Part shown: positions 1-6,014 of the stretch, piece by piece
Layout: each line of letters opens with the position of its first letter
Position numbering within the stretch: the stretch's first letter is position 1
Assembly (NCBI GenBank): GCA_004552965.1
Contig: SFMU01000072.1
Span: 1 to 7,436, forward strand
Reading direction: 5' to 3'
DNA: 7,436 nucleotides
Source of the DNA: Bacteroidales bacterium
GTDB lineage: Bacteria > Bacteroidota > Bacteroidia > Bacteroidales > UBA932
The notes under the pieces: model-generated
The model's input: only the letters and a program-made list of their open reading frames with translations
What the model was told of the DNA's origin: nothing
The model's database searches: none
Translations under genes and position numbers: made by a program

Positions 1-107
1 GTGTTCGGAGTACATTCGGGGCACCAGGAAACGCCAGGAGCACCTGAGGGCCAACCGGAGGCGCACCGGGAATGCAATCCGGGAAGGATCCGGATTATGC
101 TACCGGC

Positions 108-675
108 AAAACTAAACGGAACGGAACCGCCGGTACGGAAAGGAACCGGCAGACCCGGAACAAAACAGGCAAACCCGGTACGCAAACAGGAAATCCGAAC
201 CGGCACGCGAACGAAACGAACCCGCAACTGTCGGTACGGAACACAACTGCAACCGGCAGACCCGAAACGGAGCCGGCAAACCCGGAACGGAACCGGCAGA
301 CCAGGAACAAAACAGGCAAACCCGGTACGCAAACAGGAAACCCGAACCGGCACGCGAACGAAACGAACCCGCAACAGTTGGTACGGAACGGAACCGGCAG
401 ACCCGGAACGGAACCGGCAGACCCCGGAACGCAACCGCCGGTACGGAACGCAACTGAAAGACCAGGAACAAAACAGGCAAACCCGGTACGCAAACAGGAA
501 ACCCGAACCGGCACGCGAACGAAACGAATCCGCAACCGTCGGTACGGAACACAACTGCAACCGGCAAACCCGGAACGCAAACAGGAAACCCGAACCGGCA
601 CGCGAACGAAACGAATCCGCAACCGTCGGTACGGAACACAACTGCAACCGGCAAACCCGGAAAACTAAACGGAAC
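108..675. repeat. Complex T-poor tandem repeat array before aroB
   Basis: This stretch is built from diverged copies of a few words such as GGAACCGGCAGACCCGGAAC, GGTACGGAACACAACTGCAA and GCAAACAGGAAACCCGAACC. The GCAAACAGG word starts at 182, 329, 490 and 577, giving spacings of 147, 161 and 87 bp. The spacing of 161 is not a multiple of three, so the same word is read in different frames. Long frames are open on both strands because the plus strand has few T residues and so few stops. I therefore read it as non-coding, although a frame runs 1-699 without a stop. A 15-bp direct repeat (AAAACTAAACGGAAC) sits at both edges, at 108-122 and 661-675. Words of the form CCGG-N5-CCGG recur (for example 561-573 and 648-660) and could form small hairpins. 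Positions 1-107 also lack a recognisable gene and look like degenerate GC-rich sequence. Confidence 0.85.
488..661. repeat. Perfect 87-bp tandem duplication
   Basis: Positions 488-574 and 575-661 read as identical 87-bp units lying head to tail. It is the freshest-looking part of the larger array, since the other copies (from about 180 and 327) carry substitutions and length changes. A recent duplication by slippage or unequal recombination is the simple explanation. The unit is 29 codons long, but this does not hold across the rest of the array. Confidence 0.85.
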
Positions 676-717
676 AGAGCCGGAGCAAAACACGACTGAG
701 TGAAAAACGAGAAGCAG

Positions 718-1770
718 ATGACCGAGATCAAGGTGATACAGTGCCCGCTCGCACAGGCGGCGGGGAAGATTGTGGCGCTGGCCGGGGAGGCCGGATGCCG
801 GGACAACATATTCATCGTGTACGACCGCAATGTCGCGGGAATCGTTGAAAGGCTTGGCCTTGAAGCGAAGGGAACCCTGGCGATTGACGGGACCGAAGAG
901 AGCAAATCCTTCGAAACGGTGGCACTGATCTGCCGCTGGCTGATGGATCTCGGAGCGGACAGAAATGCCTTCGTGCTCGGTATCGGAGGAGGTATCACGA
1001 CGGACATGACCGGGTTCGCGGCTTCGGTGTACAAGCGCGGGGTGAAGTTCGCCTTTCTCCCGACAACCCTTCTTGCCCAGGTTGATGCCGCCATCGGAGG
1101 CAAGAACGGTGTCAACCTCGATTCATTCAAGAATATGATGGGGGTCATCCGTCAGAGTGAAGCCACTCTCATCTGCCCTGAAGTGCTGGAGACCCTGCCA
1201 TATTCACAGATCACTTCGGGTGCCGCCGAACTTTTGAAGACTTTCATCATCGACGACTCGGGCCACAACTACGACAAGGCTGTCAGCCTGCTCTCGCAGG
1301 TCAACGGGGCGGAAGACAAGACCGGAGTCTTGAAAAAGAACGCCAGGCAGTTCCAGTCCCTGATTGCGGCCGCAGCATCGGTCAAGGCAGGGATTGCCGG
1401 CAGGGATCCGGAAGAACACGGGGAGCGGCGCTTCCTCAACCTCGGACACACTTTTGCCCATGCAATCGAAAAGAATTCCAGGGAAAGAATCGGACACGGT
1501 GCCGCCGTTTCGATGGGAATGATCCTGGCAGCCAGACTGTCGGAGGAACTGGGAGTTGCCGCCCGCGGACTGGCAGGCGGACTTGAAGCGGATTTCCTCT
1601 CCTGCGGAATGCCGACCCGGTGTCCGTACGGCATTGAAAGCCTCGCCGAGGCGATGAAGAAAGACAAGAAAGCGGAAGGGAACATCGTCCATTTCGTCCT
1701 TCCGGTGAGGATCGGACAGGTGATCACCCGCGACCTGACGGTCGAGGAAGTGACAGAAGCCCTCCGATAG
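718..1770 (+). CDS. aroB: 3-dehydroquinate synthase (AroB)
   Basis: This cytoplasmic enzyme converts DAHP to 3-dehydroquinate, the second step of the shikimate pathway, using NAD and a divalent metal. From the ATG at 718 it is 350 residues, a normal family length. The NAD-binding GIGGG motif is near residues 88-92 with an Asp at 96. The family signature PTTLLAQVDAAIGGKNGVN covers 115-133. The three metal ligands are present: Glu171 in SGAAELLK, His244 in LNLGHTFAH and His260 in GHGAAVSMG. The 16-residue spacing of the two histidines matches characterised enzymes. A GTG at 700 would add six residues. I prefer the ATG because GTG starts are less usual in this group and AGAAG lies just upstream of the ATG. 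It is the first gene of a same-strand run with a Dabb gene and an aroD-aroA fusion. No TAnnTTTG promoter is visible in the array before it, so transcription may enter from outside the window. Confidence 0.95.
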   Translation: MTEIKVIQCPLAQAAGKIVALAGEAGCRDNIFIVYDRNVAGIVERLGLEAKGTLAIDGTEESKSFETVALICRWLMDLGADRNAFVLGIGGGITTDMTGFAASVYKRGVKFAFLPTTLLAQVDAAIGGKNGVNLDSFKNMMGVIRQSEATLICPEVLETLPYSQITSGAAELLKTFIIDDSGHNYDKAVSLLSQVNGAEDKTGVLKKNARQFQSLIAAAASVKAGIAGRDPEEHGERRFLNLGHTFAHAIEKNSRERIGHGAAVSMGMILAARLSEELGVAARGLAGGLEADFLSCGMPTRCPYGIESLAEAMKKDKKAEGNIVHFVLPVRIGQVITRDLTVEEVTEALR

Positions 1771-1863
1771 ACAGCCCTCCCGAGTCTGCCCGGAAAGTCG
1801 ATATTTCGGAGTGGGACAGGCCTATGGAATATTCTGGCAGAAGCGGAATCGGCTGACAGGCAC

Positions 1864-1978
1864 TGTTCGGGGCAGGCTTCAGATCGGACAGGCTTAAGAT
1901 CGGGGCAGAGTTAAGATCGGACAGGCTTAAGATCGGACAGAGTTCAGATCGGGCAGAGTTCAGATCGGGGCAGGGTTC
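1864..1978. repeat. 16/17-bp tandem array between aroB and the Dabb gene
   Basis: Seven head-to-tail units follow the pattern AGATCGG(GG/A)CAG(G/A)(C/G)TT(A/C). They start at 1864 (degenerate first unit), 1881, 1897, 1914, 1930, 1946 and 1962, with lengths of 17, 16, 17, 16, 16, 16 and 17. Mixed lengths rule out a steady reading frame, so the array is non-coding. It fills much of the 245-bp gap between aroB and the next gene. The rest of the gap shows related fragments (GACAGG at 1815 and 1855) and a perfect 10-bp palindrome, GAATTAATTC, at 1995-2004 just before the next start codon. I see no promoter in the gap. Confidence 0.88.
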
Positions 1979-2015
1979 AAAAAACAGAAAGAACGAATTA
2001 ATTCAATACAGGAAT

Positions 2016-2321
2016 ATGGTTAAACACATCATCCTCTGGAAACTCAGGGAAGATCTCAGTGAAGAACAGAAGGCAGAAATCAAACTTGGCATCAAGGAAG
2101 GCCTCGAAGGGCTCTCGGGCAAGGTTCCGGGACTTCTGGACATAAAGGTCCAGATTGACGGCAGGCTCGACAGCTCCAACGCAGACGTGATGCTGGACAG
2201 CACTCTTGAAAGCCCGGAGGCTCTCAAAGGCTACGCGAAGCATCCCGCCCATGTGGCTGTGGCGGACTCGAAGGTCCGCCCGTACACTGCAGTGAGGACC
2301 TGCATGGACTACGAAATCTGA
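2016..2321 (+). CDS. Dabb (stress-responsive A/B barrel) family protein
   Basis: This is a 101-residue soluble protein with the look of the Dabb family (stress-responsive alpha/beta barrel, PF07876). It starts MVKHIILWKL, has a central VPGLLDIKVQIDG segment, and ends with AYAKHP-like and DYE motifs (KGYAKHPAH at residues 71-79, MDYE at 97-100). The length is right for a single ferredoxin-like domain, which usually dimerises into a barrel. The family has no uniform function: some members are enzymes such as cyclases or decarboxylases, and many are uncharacterised. No signal peptide is present. The ATG at 2016 follows an A/T-rich leader with no strong Shine-Dalgarno, as is normal in Bacteroidota. 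It lies between aroB and aroD-aroA on the same strand, so co-transcription is likely. A role tied to the shikimate pathway is only a guess. Its last eight codons and stop are part of a 45-bp repeat that continues downstream. Confidence 0.88.
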   Translation: MVKHIILWKLREDLSEEQKAEIKLGIKEGLEGLSGKVPGLLDIKVQIDGRLDSSNADVMLDSTLESPEALKGYAKHPAHVAVADSKVRPYTAVRTCMDYEI

Positions 2322-2422
2322 TCCCACATCCGGAGCAACAGGACCTGCCTGGACTACATAATCTGATCCGACATCTGGAGCGACAGGACCTGCCTGGACT
2401 ACATAATCTGATCCCACATCTG
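2296..2422. repeat. 45-bp repeat copying the 3' end of the Dabb gene
   Basis: Units start at 2296, 2341 and 2386. The first two are 45 bp, and the third is cut after 37 bp. Each holds the same gene tail: codons reading RTCMDYEI or RTCLDYII followed by TGA, at 2319, 2364 and 2409. The first unit is the true end of the Dabb gene and the other two are non-coding copies. Because 45 is 15 codons, all three stops are in the Dabb frame. The array fills nearly all of the gap up to the aroD-aroA start at 2430, which is in the same frame. Confidence 0.9.
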
Positions 2423-2429
2423 TAAAAAT

Positions 2430-4532
2430 ATGATCTGCACCACCATACAGCACCACAACCTGGAAGAGATTCTCGGAATTCTCGAGAACGGCCTCCCGGC
2501 AATAGGGATGGCCGAGATAAGGCTTGACCGCTGCCCCCTCGACGAAAATGAGATAGAGACTCTGTTCTCTGCTTCGGACACGCCGCTTGTCGCCACCTGC
2601 AGGGTCGCGGGCGACGGGAGTGGCACCTGGGAGGAGGCCGAAGTGAAACTGCTCGCGGCAATCCGCGCCGGAGCCTCTTTCGCCGACCTTGAGATCGAAG
2701 CTCCGAAAGAGACCGGAAAGAAGATCAGAAGGGCCTGCAGTGAATATGGCACCACAATGATCCGTTCGTGCCATTTCTTCGAAGGGGTGCCTTCTGTGGA
2801 GGAAATGATGACGATGGTGGAGAGGTGCAGCCGTTTCGGCGGAGAGATTGTCAAGATTGCCGCCATGGCCGGGAATGAGGAGGACGTCAGAAGGGTGATG
2901 TCCCTCTATGACCGATGCGAGAAAGGCCATCTGGTGGCTTTCGCCATGGGAGAAGCAGGACGGGAAAGCAGGATCGACTGCCTTGCGGCCGGGGCTCCGT
3001 TCACCTATGCCGCACTCTCGGAAGAAGAAGCGGCGGCTCCCGGACAGTGGAGTTGCACGAAGATGCACGACAGGATATTCAGAGACAGGAAGATTCTTTC
3101 CGGGGAGAATCCGGTGAAGATCAATGCCTCCAAGAGTTTTGCGCAGAGGGCCATAATTGCCGCCGCCCTTGCCTCCGGGCAGTCCAGACTTGGGGGCTAC
3201 ACTCCTTGCGGGGACAATGAGGCTGCGCTTGAGGTCGCCCGAAATCTTGGGGCGGAAGTCAGAGTCGAAGGCTCCGATGTACAGATCGGAGGTATCGGCC
3301 GGGATGGCGTACCTGCATATTCGGAAAAAAATCTCTTCGTGGGCGAGTCGGGGCTTCTGACGAGGCTGATGATTCCTCTTGTCGCCGCCATCGGCAAAGG
3401 AATCGTGACGATCGAAGGAAGGGGAACCCTGCTGAACAGGCCTCTGAAAGGTGCCTCGGACATCATGTCCCAGTTCGGGACCGTACTCAGGCCTCTTGGA
3501 GACGATGCCAGGGCCGGAGTGGTGAAAGTTCCGCTTTCGGTCCAGGGTCCGCTGCTCCCGGGAAAGGTCGACATCTCCGGGAAGGATGGTTCGCAGCTGA
3601 TTTCCGGCCTGCTGATGGCCCTGCCGCTGCTGCCGGTGGATTCCGTCATCCATGTCCACGATCCCAAGAGCATACCGTACATGTTCATCACGTTGGATGT
3701 TCTCCGGAAATTCGGAATACGGATAGGCAGCGAGATGGAAGGCGGCGAGGACTTCATGGAAACTCAGGACTGGGCGCTTTGCACAGGAATCACTTTCAAG
3801 ATAAAGGGAGGGCAGAAATATTCAGCCGCCAGCTTCGACATCGAGGGAGACTGGAGTTCGGCAGCCAATTTCATGGTTGCCGGGGCTCTTTTCGGGAAGA
3901 CGGTGCTCTCCGGGATGGACACGGCATCACTCCAGGCCGACATCTCGATCATGGACATCCTGATGGATGCCGGTGCCAGCATCTCACAGCTGGAGGATGA
4001 GGTCGCCGACTCATGCCCGGAAGGTGGCAGCGAGTGCAGCGGGAGCGAGGATGTCCCCGGCCGCCAGGCTCCCCGGGGATGCCAGGTCAGCCACACCGGC
4101 CTCATCACAGTACAGAGAGCACCTCTGAAGGCATTCGACACTGACCTCAACAATTGCCCGGACCTCTTCCCGATAGTGGCGCTGCTCGCCGCCTGGTGCA
4201 CAGGAACGAGCACGATAGCCGGCTTCAAAAGGCTCTCAAGCAAGGAGAGCGACAGAGGAAAGGCAATTCTCGAGATGCTGGAGAAGATGGGCGTCAGGGC
4301 AGGTGCGGAAGATGACGTGATGTTTGTAGAAGGCGAGTCGCTGGAGAGCCGCATCCTCGGCGGCAGGCTTCTCAAGGGCGGTGAATATACCTCTTCGCAC
4401 GACCACCGCATGGCAATGGCCCTCACGGTAGCCTCTCTCGGAGCTGACTCCCCTGTTATCATCGACGACCGGGACTGCGTCGCGAAGTCCTTCCCGGACT
4501 TCTTCGAGAAATGGGAGCAGGCCAACGCCTGA
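2430..4532 (+). CDS. aroD-aroA: Fused type I 3-dehydroquinate dehydratase / EPSP synthase
   Basis: One 700-residue frame encodes two shikimate enzymes. Residues 1 to about 211 are a class I dehydroquinase: EIRLD at 29-33, TCR at 56-58, the catalytic His115 in SCHFF, the Schiff-base Lys142 in VKIAAM, GEAGRESRI at 174-182 and APGQ at 203-206. The His-to-Lys spacing of 27 equals that of E. coli AroD. Residues from about 213 to the end are EPSP synthase (shikimate-3-phosphate plus PEP): NASKSFAQR at 232-240, GESGLLTR at 305-312, GSQLISGLLMALP at 387-399, IPYMFITL at 415-422, EGDWSSAANF at 472-481, the acidic NNCPD at 574-578, KESDR at 605-609 and DHRMAM at 658-663. The junction is tight, with about seven residues after APGQ instead of roughly 16 in E. 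coli. An ATG at 3063 (Met212) could start a separate AroA. A roughly 34-residue insertion lies at 521-554. The protein is cytoplasmic and probably in one operon with aroB and the Dabb gene. Confidence 0.93.
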   Translation: MICTTIQHHNLEEILGILENGLPAIGMAEIRLDRCPLDENEIETLFSASDTPLVATCRVAGDGSGTWEEAEVKLLAAIRAGASFADLEIEAPKETGKKIRRACSEYGTTMIRSCHFFEGVPSVEEMMTMVERCSRFGGEIVKIAAMAGNEEDVRRVMSLYDRCEKGHLVAFAMGEAGRESRIDCLAAGAPFTYAALSEEEAAAPGQWSCTKMHDRIFRDRKILSGENPVKINASKSFAQRAIIAAALASGQSRLGGYTPCGDNEAALEVARNLGAEVRVEGSDVQIGGIGRDGVPAYSEKNLFVGESGLLTRLMIPLVAAIGKGIVTIEGRGTLLNRPLKGASDIMSQFGTVLRPLGDDARAGVVKVPLSVQGPLLPGKVDISGKDGSQLISGLLMALPLLPVDSVIHVHDPKSIPYMFITLDVLRKFGIRIGSEMEGGEDFMETQDWALCTGITFKIKGGQKYSAASFDIEGDWSSAANFMVAGALFGKTVLSGMDTASLQADISIMDILMDAGASISQLEDEVADSCPEGGSECSGSEDVPGRQAPRGCQVSHTGLITVQRAPLKAFDTDLNNCPDLFPIVALLAAWCTGTSTIAGFKRLSSKESDRGKAILEMLEKMGVRAGAEDDVMFVEGESLESRILGGRLLKGGEYTSSHDHRMAMALTVASLGADSPVIIDDRDCVAKSFPDFFEKWEQANA
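3990..4091 (+). other. Low-complexity insertion inside the EPSP synthase domain
   Basis: Between the conserved GASIS segment (residue 515 on) and the catalytic NNCPD (ending at Asp578) there are 64 residues, where E. coli EPSP synthase has about 30. The extra part, roughly residues 521-554, is rich in Glu, Ser, Gly, Pro and Cys and has no family motif. It keeps the frame and conserved sequence resumes after it, so the enzyme may tolerate it as a surface loop. The edges are approximate because they rest on comparison by eye. Confidence 0.65.
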
Positions 4533-4559
4533 CCTCAACCCCTCCACGGCTGCACGTCA

Positions 4560-4617
4560 ATCCGGCCATCAGCCCTAGTCACGCATCTGAAGAATGGCCG
4601 GATGGTCATCGTTTTTT
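4560..4617 (+). terminator. Candidate terminator after aroD-aroA
   Basis: A 10-bp inverted repeat (ATCCGGCCAT at 4560-4569, ATGGCCGGAT at 4594-4603) encloses a 24-nt loop. A run of six T residues follows at 4612-4617. It lies 28 bp after the aroD-aroA stop and upstream of the next gene's promoter, a sensible place for transcription to end. The long loop and the 8-nt gap before the T run are weaker than a textbook intrinsic terminator. Confidence 0.4.
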
Positions 4618-4638
4618 CAGGCATGCTGCCGAATAGTA

Positions 4639-4671
4639 TTGCATAATACTGCCGGTAATGTCTTATCTTTG
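4639..4671 (+). promoter_or_regulatory. Candidate Bacteroidota promoter for the C_GCAxxG gene
   Basis: TATCTTTG at 4664-4671 matches the Bacteroidota -7 element TAnnTTTG. TTG at 4639-4641 lies 22 nt upstream of it as a possible -33 element, slightly wide of the usual spacing. The start codon is at 4733, giving a leader of about 55 nt. No Shine-Dalgarno is evident before the ATG. Confidence 0.5.
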
Positions 4672-4732
4672 CTCCCGACGTCTCCTTGACGGCCTCAGAC
4701 GATGCTCGCCAGGGATCAATTGACAGAAGCTT

Positions 4733-5215
4733 ATGGACAAGAATTTCGATAACAGAGTTGAAAGGGCGGTTGAACTGTTCCGCCAGGGTTACGGTTGCTG
4801 CCAGAGCGTTGTGGCCGCATTTGCCGATCTGTACGGTTTCACCGAGGAACAAGCCGCGAGGATAGGAGCCGGCTTCGGCGGAGGTGTAGGACGGATGAGG
4901 ATGATGTGCGGAGCCGTCAGCGGGCTGGTTGTTCTCGCAGGAATGAAAGAAGGTCAGACAGAAGGCTCAGACAGGACCGGAAAGGCAGAGTGCTACAAGA
5001 CGGTTCAGGAACTGGTCTCACGCTTCGGTGACGCCAACGGCAGCATAATCTGTGCAGAACTCCTCGGGCTCAAGGGACCGGTTCCCAAGGGCAATTACGT
5101 ACCCGACGCCCGCAATGCCGACTACTATGCCAAGCGTCCTTGTGCCGCCAAGGTAGAAAGTGCCGCCCGAATCTTTGCCGACTACCTCGCCGGTGAGCCG
5201 GATGCCGGTGAATGA
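4733..5215 (+). CDS. C_GCAxxG_C_C family cysteine-rich protein
   Basis: This 160-residue soluble protein has the spaced cysteines of the C_GCAxxG_C_C family (PF09719), a group presumed to be redox-active or metal-binding but without a settled function. In order: GYGCCQSV at residues 19-26 (Cys22, Cys23), a glycine-rich AGFGGGVGR at 46-54, the signature core as CGAVSG at 59-64 (Cys59), Cys87 in a helix, SIICAELLG at 104-112 (Cys107) and RPCAAKV at 135-141 (Cys137). The length is typical and no signal peptide is seen, so it is probably cytoplasmic. It seems to have its own promoter at 4639-4671 and converges on queH, with 41 bp between their stop codons. A short DNA echo, GGTCAGACAG then GGCTCAGACAG around 4952-4974, sits in its middle without changing the expected length. 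Confidence 0.9.
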   Translation: MDKNFDNRVERAVELFRQGYGCCQSVVAAFADLYGFTEEQAARIGAGFGGGVGRMRMMCGAVSGLVVLAGMKEGQTEGSDRTGKAECYKTVQELVSRFGDANGSIICAELLGLKGPVPKGNYVPDARNADYYAKRPCAAKVESAARIFADYLAGEPDAGE

Positions 5216-5256
5216 ACCCCTGACTGGTGACCGCTGGTGAGAGAATGCCGGCTGGA

Positions 5257-5985
5257 TCAGTGTTCGTCGGTAGAGATGTCGCGTCTGGAGAATTCACAGC
5301 CGCACCAGTTCTGGTTGTACATTCCAAACTCTCTGATCAGGCAGTTTCTCCGTTCCTGAAGCCCGCCTTTGCGCCAATTCCGGCCCCACCAGCGTAGGCT
5401 GTTTCCGGCCTTAACCGCTGCAGGAGCAGCATCTGACCCTGCCTCGGCATCTGAACCTGCCCCGCCATCTCCGACAGAACCCTCATCTCCGACAGAATCC
5501 GCCGGTTCCCCGACCATTGCGACGGCCCATTCTCCGGCGGCGTTCACCTGGGCGAGGTTTTTCCAACGGGAGGATGCAAGGGTGGTCGTCAGCAAAGTGT
5601 ACCCGTGCCGGGAGGCGTATCGGGCGGCTCTCAGCAGGCGGTAGCGGAAGCACTCGGTGCATCTGGATCCTCTTTCGGGCTCGTTTTCAAGCCCTTTGAC
5701 TGCTTCCAGCCAGGAGGCGTGGTCATATTCATCGTCCACCGTCTCAAGCCCAAGGGAGGCGGCATAGCGCTTCAGTTCCTCGCGTCTGGCTTCATATTCA
5801 TCCGCAGGGACGATGTTGGAGTTGCTGAAGAATATGCCGGGGCGCAGGCCTTTCCCGACCATCCATTCCAGGATTGCGCTCGAGCATGGGGCGCAGCAGC
5901 AATGCAGGAGTATGCGCTCGTCCCGGAGGTCCGTTCCTTCGGGAAGTTCCGGAAAGTCAAGGAGTTCTGTACTTGAATATTTCAT
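5257..5985 (-). CDS. queH: Epoxyqueuosine reductase QueH
   Basis: QueH reduces epoxyqueuosine to queuosine in tRNA, the last step of queuosine synthesis, and is unrelated to the cobalamin-dependent QueG. The 242-residue protein shows the family's cysteine sets: LHCCCAPCSS at residues 27-36, RCTECFRYRL at 108-117 and YNQNWCGCEFS at 223-233. These are expected to bind an Fe-S cluster and the adjacent active-site metal. SNSNIVPADEYEARREELKR at 54-73 is also typical. The ATG at 5985 fits the motif spacing and lies about 30 nt after a good -7 element. Oddly, about 34 residues (roughly 161-194) are inserted between GEWAVAMVG and the conserved LRWWGRNWRKGGLQERR region. They consist largely of six-residue Gly/Ser/Asp/Ala repeats. 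All family cysteines remain, so the enzyme is probably active. It converges on the C_GCAxxG gene and diverges from the lipoprotein gene. Confidence 0.93.
   Translation of the reverse strand: MKYSSTELLDFPELPEGTDLRDERILLHCCCAPCSSAILEWMVGKGLRPGIFFSNSNIVPADEYEARREELKRYAASLGLETVDDEYDHASWLEAVKGLENEPERGSRCTECFRYRLLRAARYASRHGYTLLTTTLASSRWKNLAQVNAAGEWAVAMVGEPADSVGDEGSVGDGGAGSDAEAGSDAAPAAVKAGNSLRWWGRNWRKGGLQERRNCLIREFGMYNQNWCGCEFSRRDISTDEH
5429..5500 (-). repeat. 18-bp coding repeat (4 units) inside queH
   Basis: The plus-strand word ATCT recurs at 5431, 5449, 5467 and 5485, an exact 18-bp period. In the queH frame this gives six-residue units: SVGDEG, SVGDGG, AGSDAE and AGSDAA. The period keeps the reading frame. 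The word at 5449-5464 (ATCTGAACCTGCCCCG) differs from the reverse complement of 1868-1884 in the intergenic array by one missing base. Confidence 0.85.
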
Positions 5986-6014
5986 CGTCTGTCAGTTGCT
6001 GATCCGTGAATATG

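Noticed and set aside
1..699. A 232-codon open frame (and several overlapping long frames on both strands) as a repeat protein gene
   Set aside because: Openness comes from T-poor repeats with few stop codons. The repeat spacing of 161 bp breaks frame, so equal units are read differently. No known domain or secretion signal appears.
108..1978. CRISPR array
   Set aside because: Neither array has constant repeats separated by unique spacers of even length. Units are contiguous and diverged, and there are no cas genes.
1998..3659. Long minus-strand open frame under the Dabb and aroD-aroA genes
   Set aside because: It is a shadow of well-supported plus-strand genes and has no recognisable domain. 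The repeated peptide in it merely reads the 45-bp repeat backwards.
2016..4532. Stop-codon readthrough or TGA recoding that would join the Dabb protein to AroD-AroA
   Set aside because: The frames do agree, but three TGA codons intervene. aroD-aroA, queH and the C_GCAxxG gene also end in TGA at the lengths expected for their families, so TGA is a normal stop here.
4952..4974. Short GGYTCAGACAG echo in the C_GCAxxG gene as a further copy of the dispersed repeat
   Set aside because: Only two brief partial matches, and the protein has its normal length there, so chance is a sufficient explanation.
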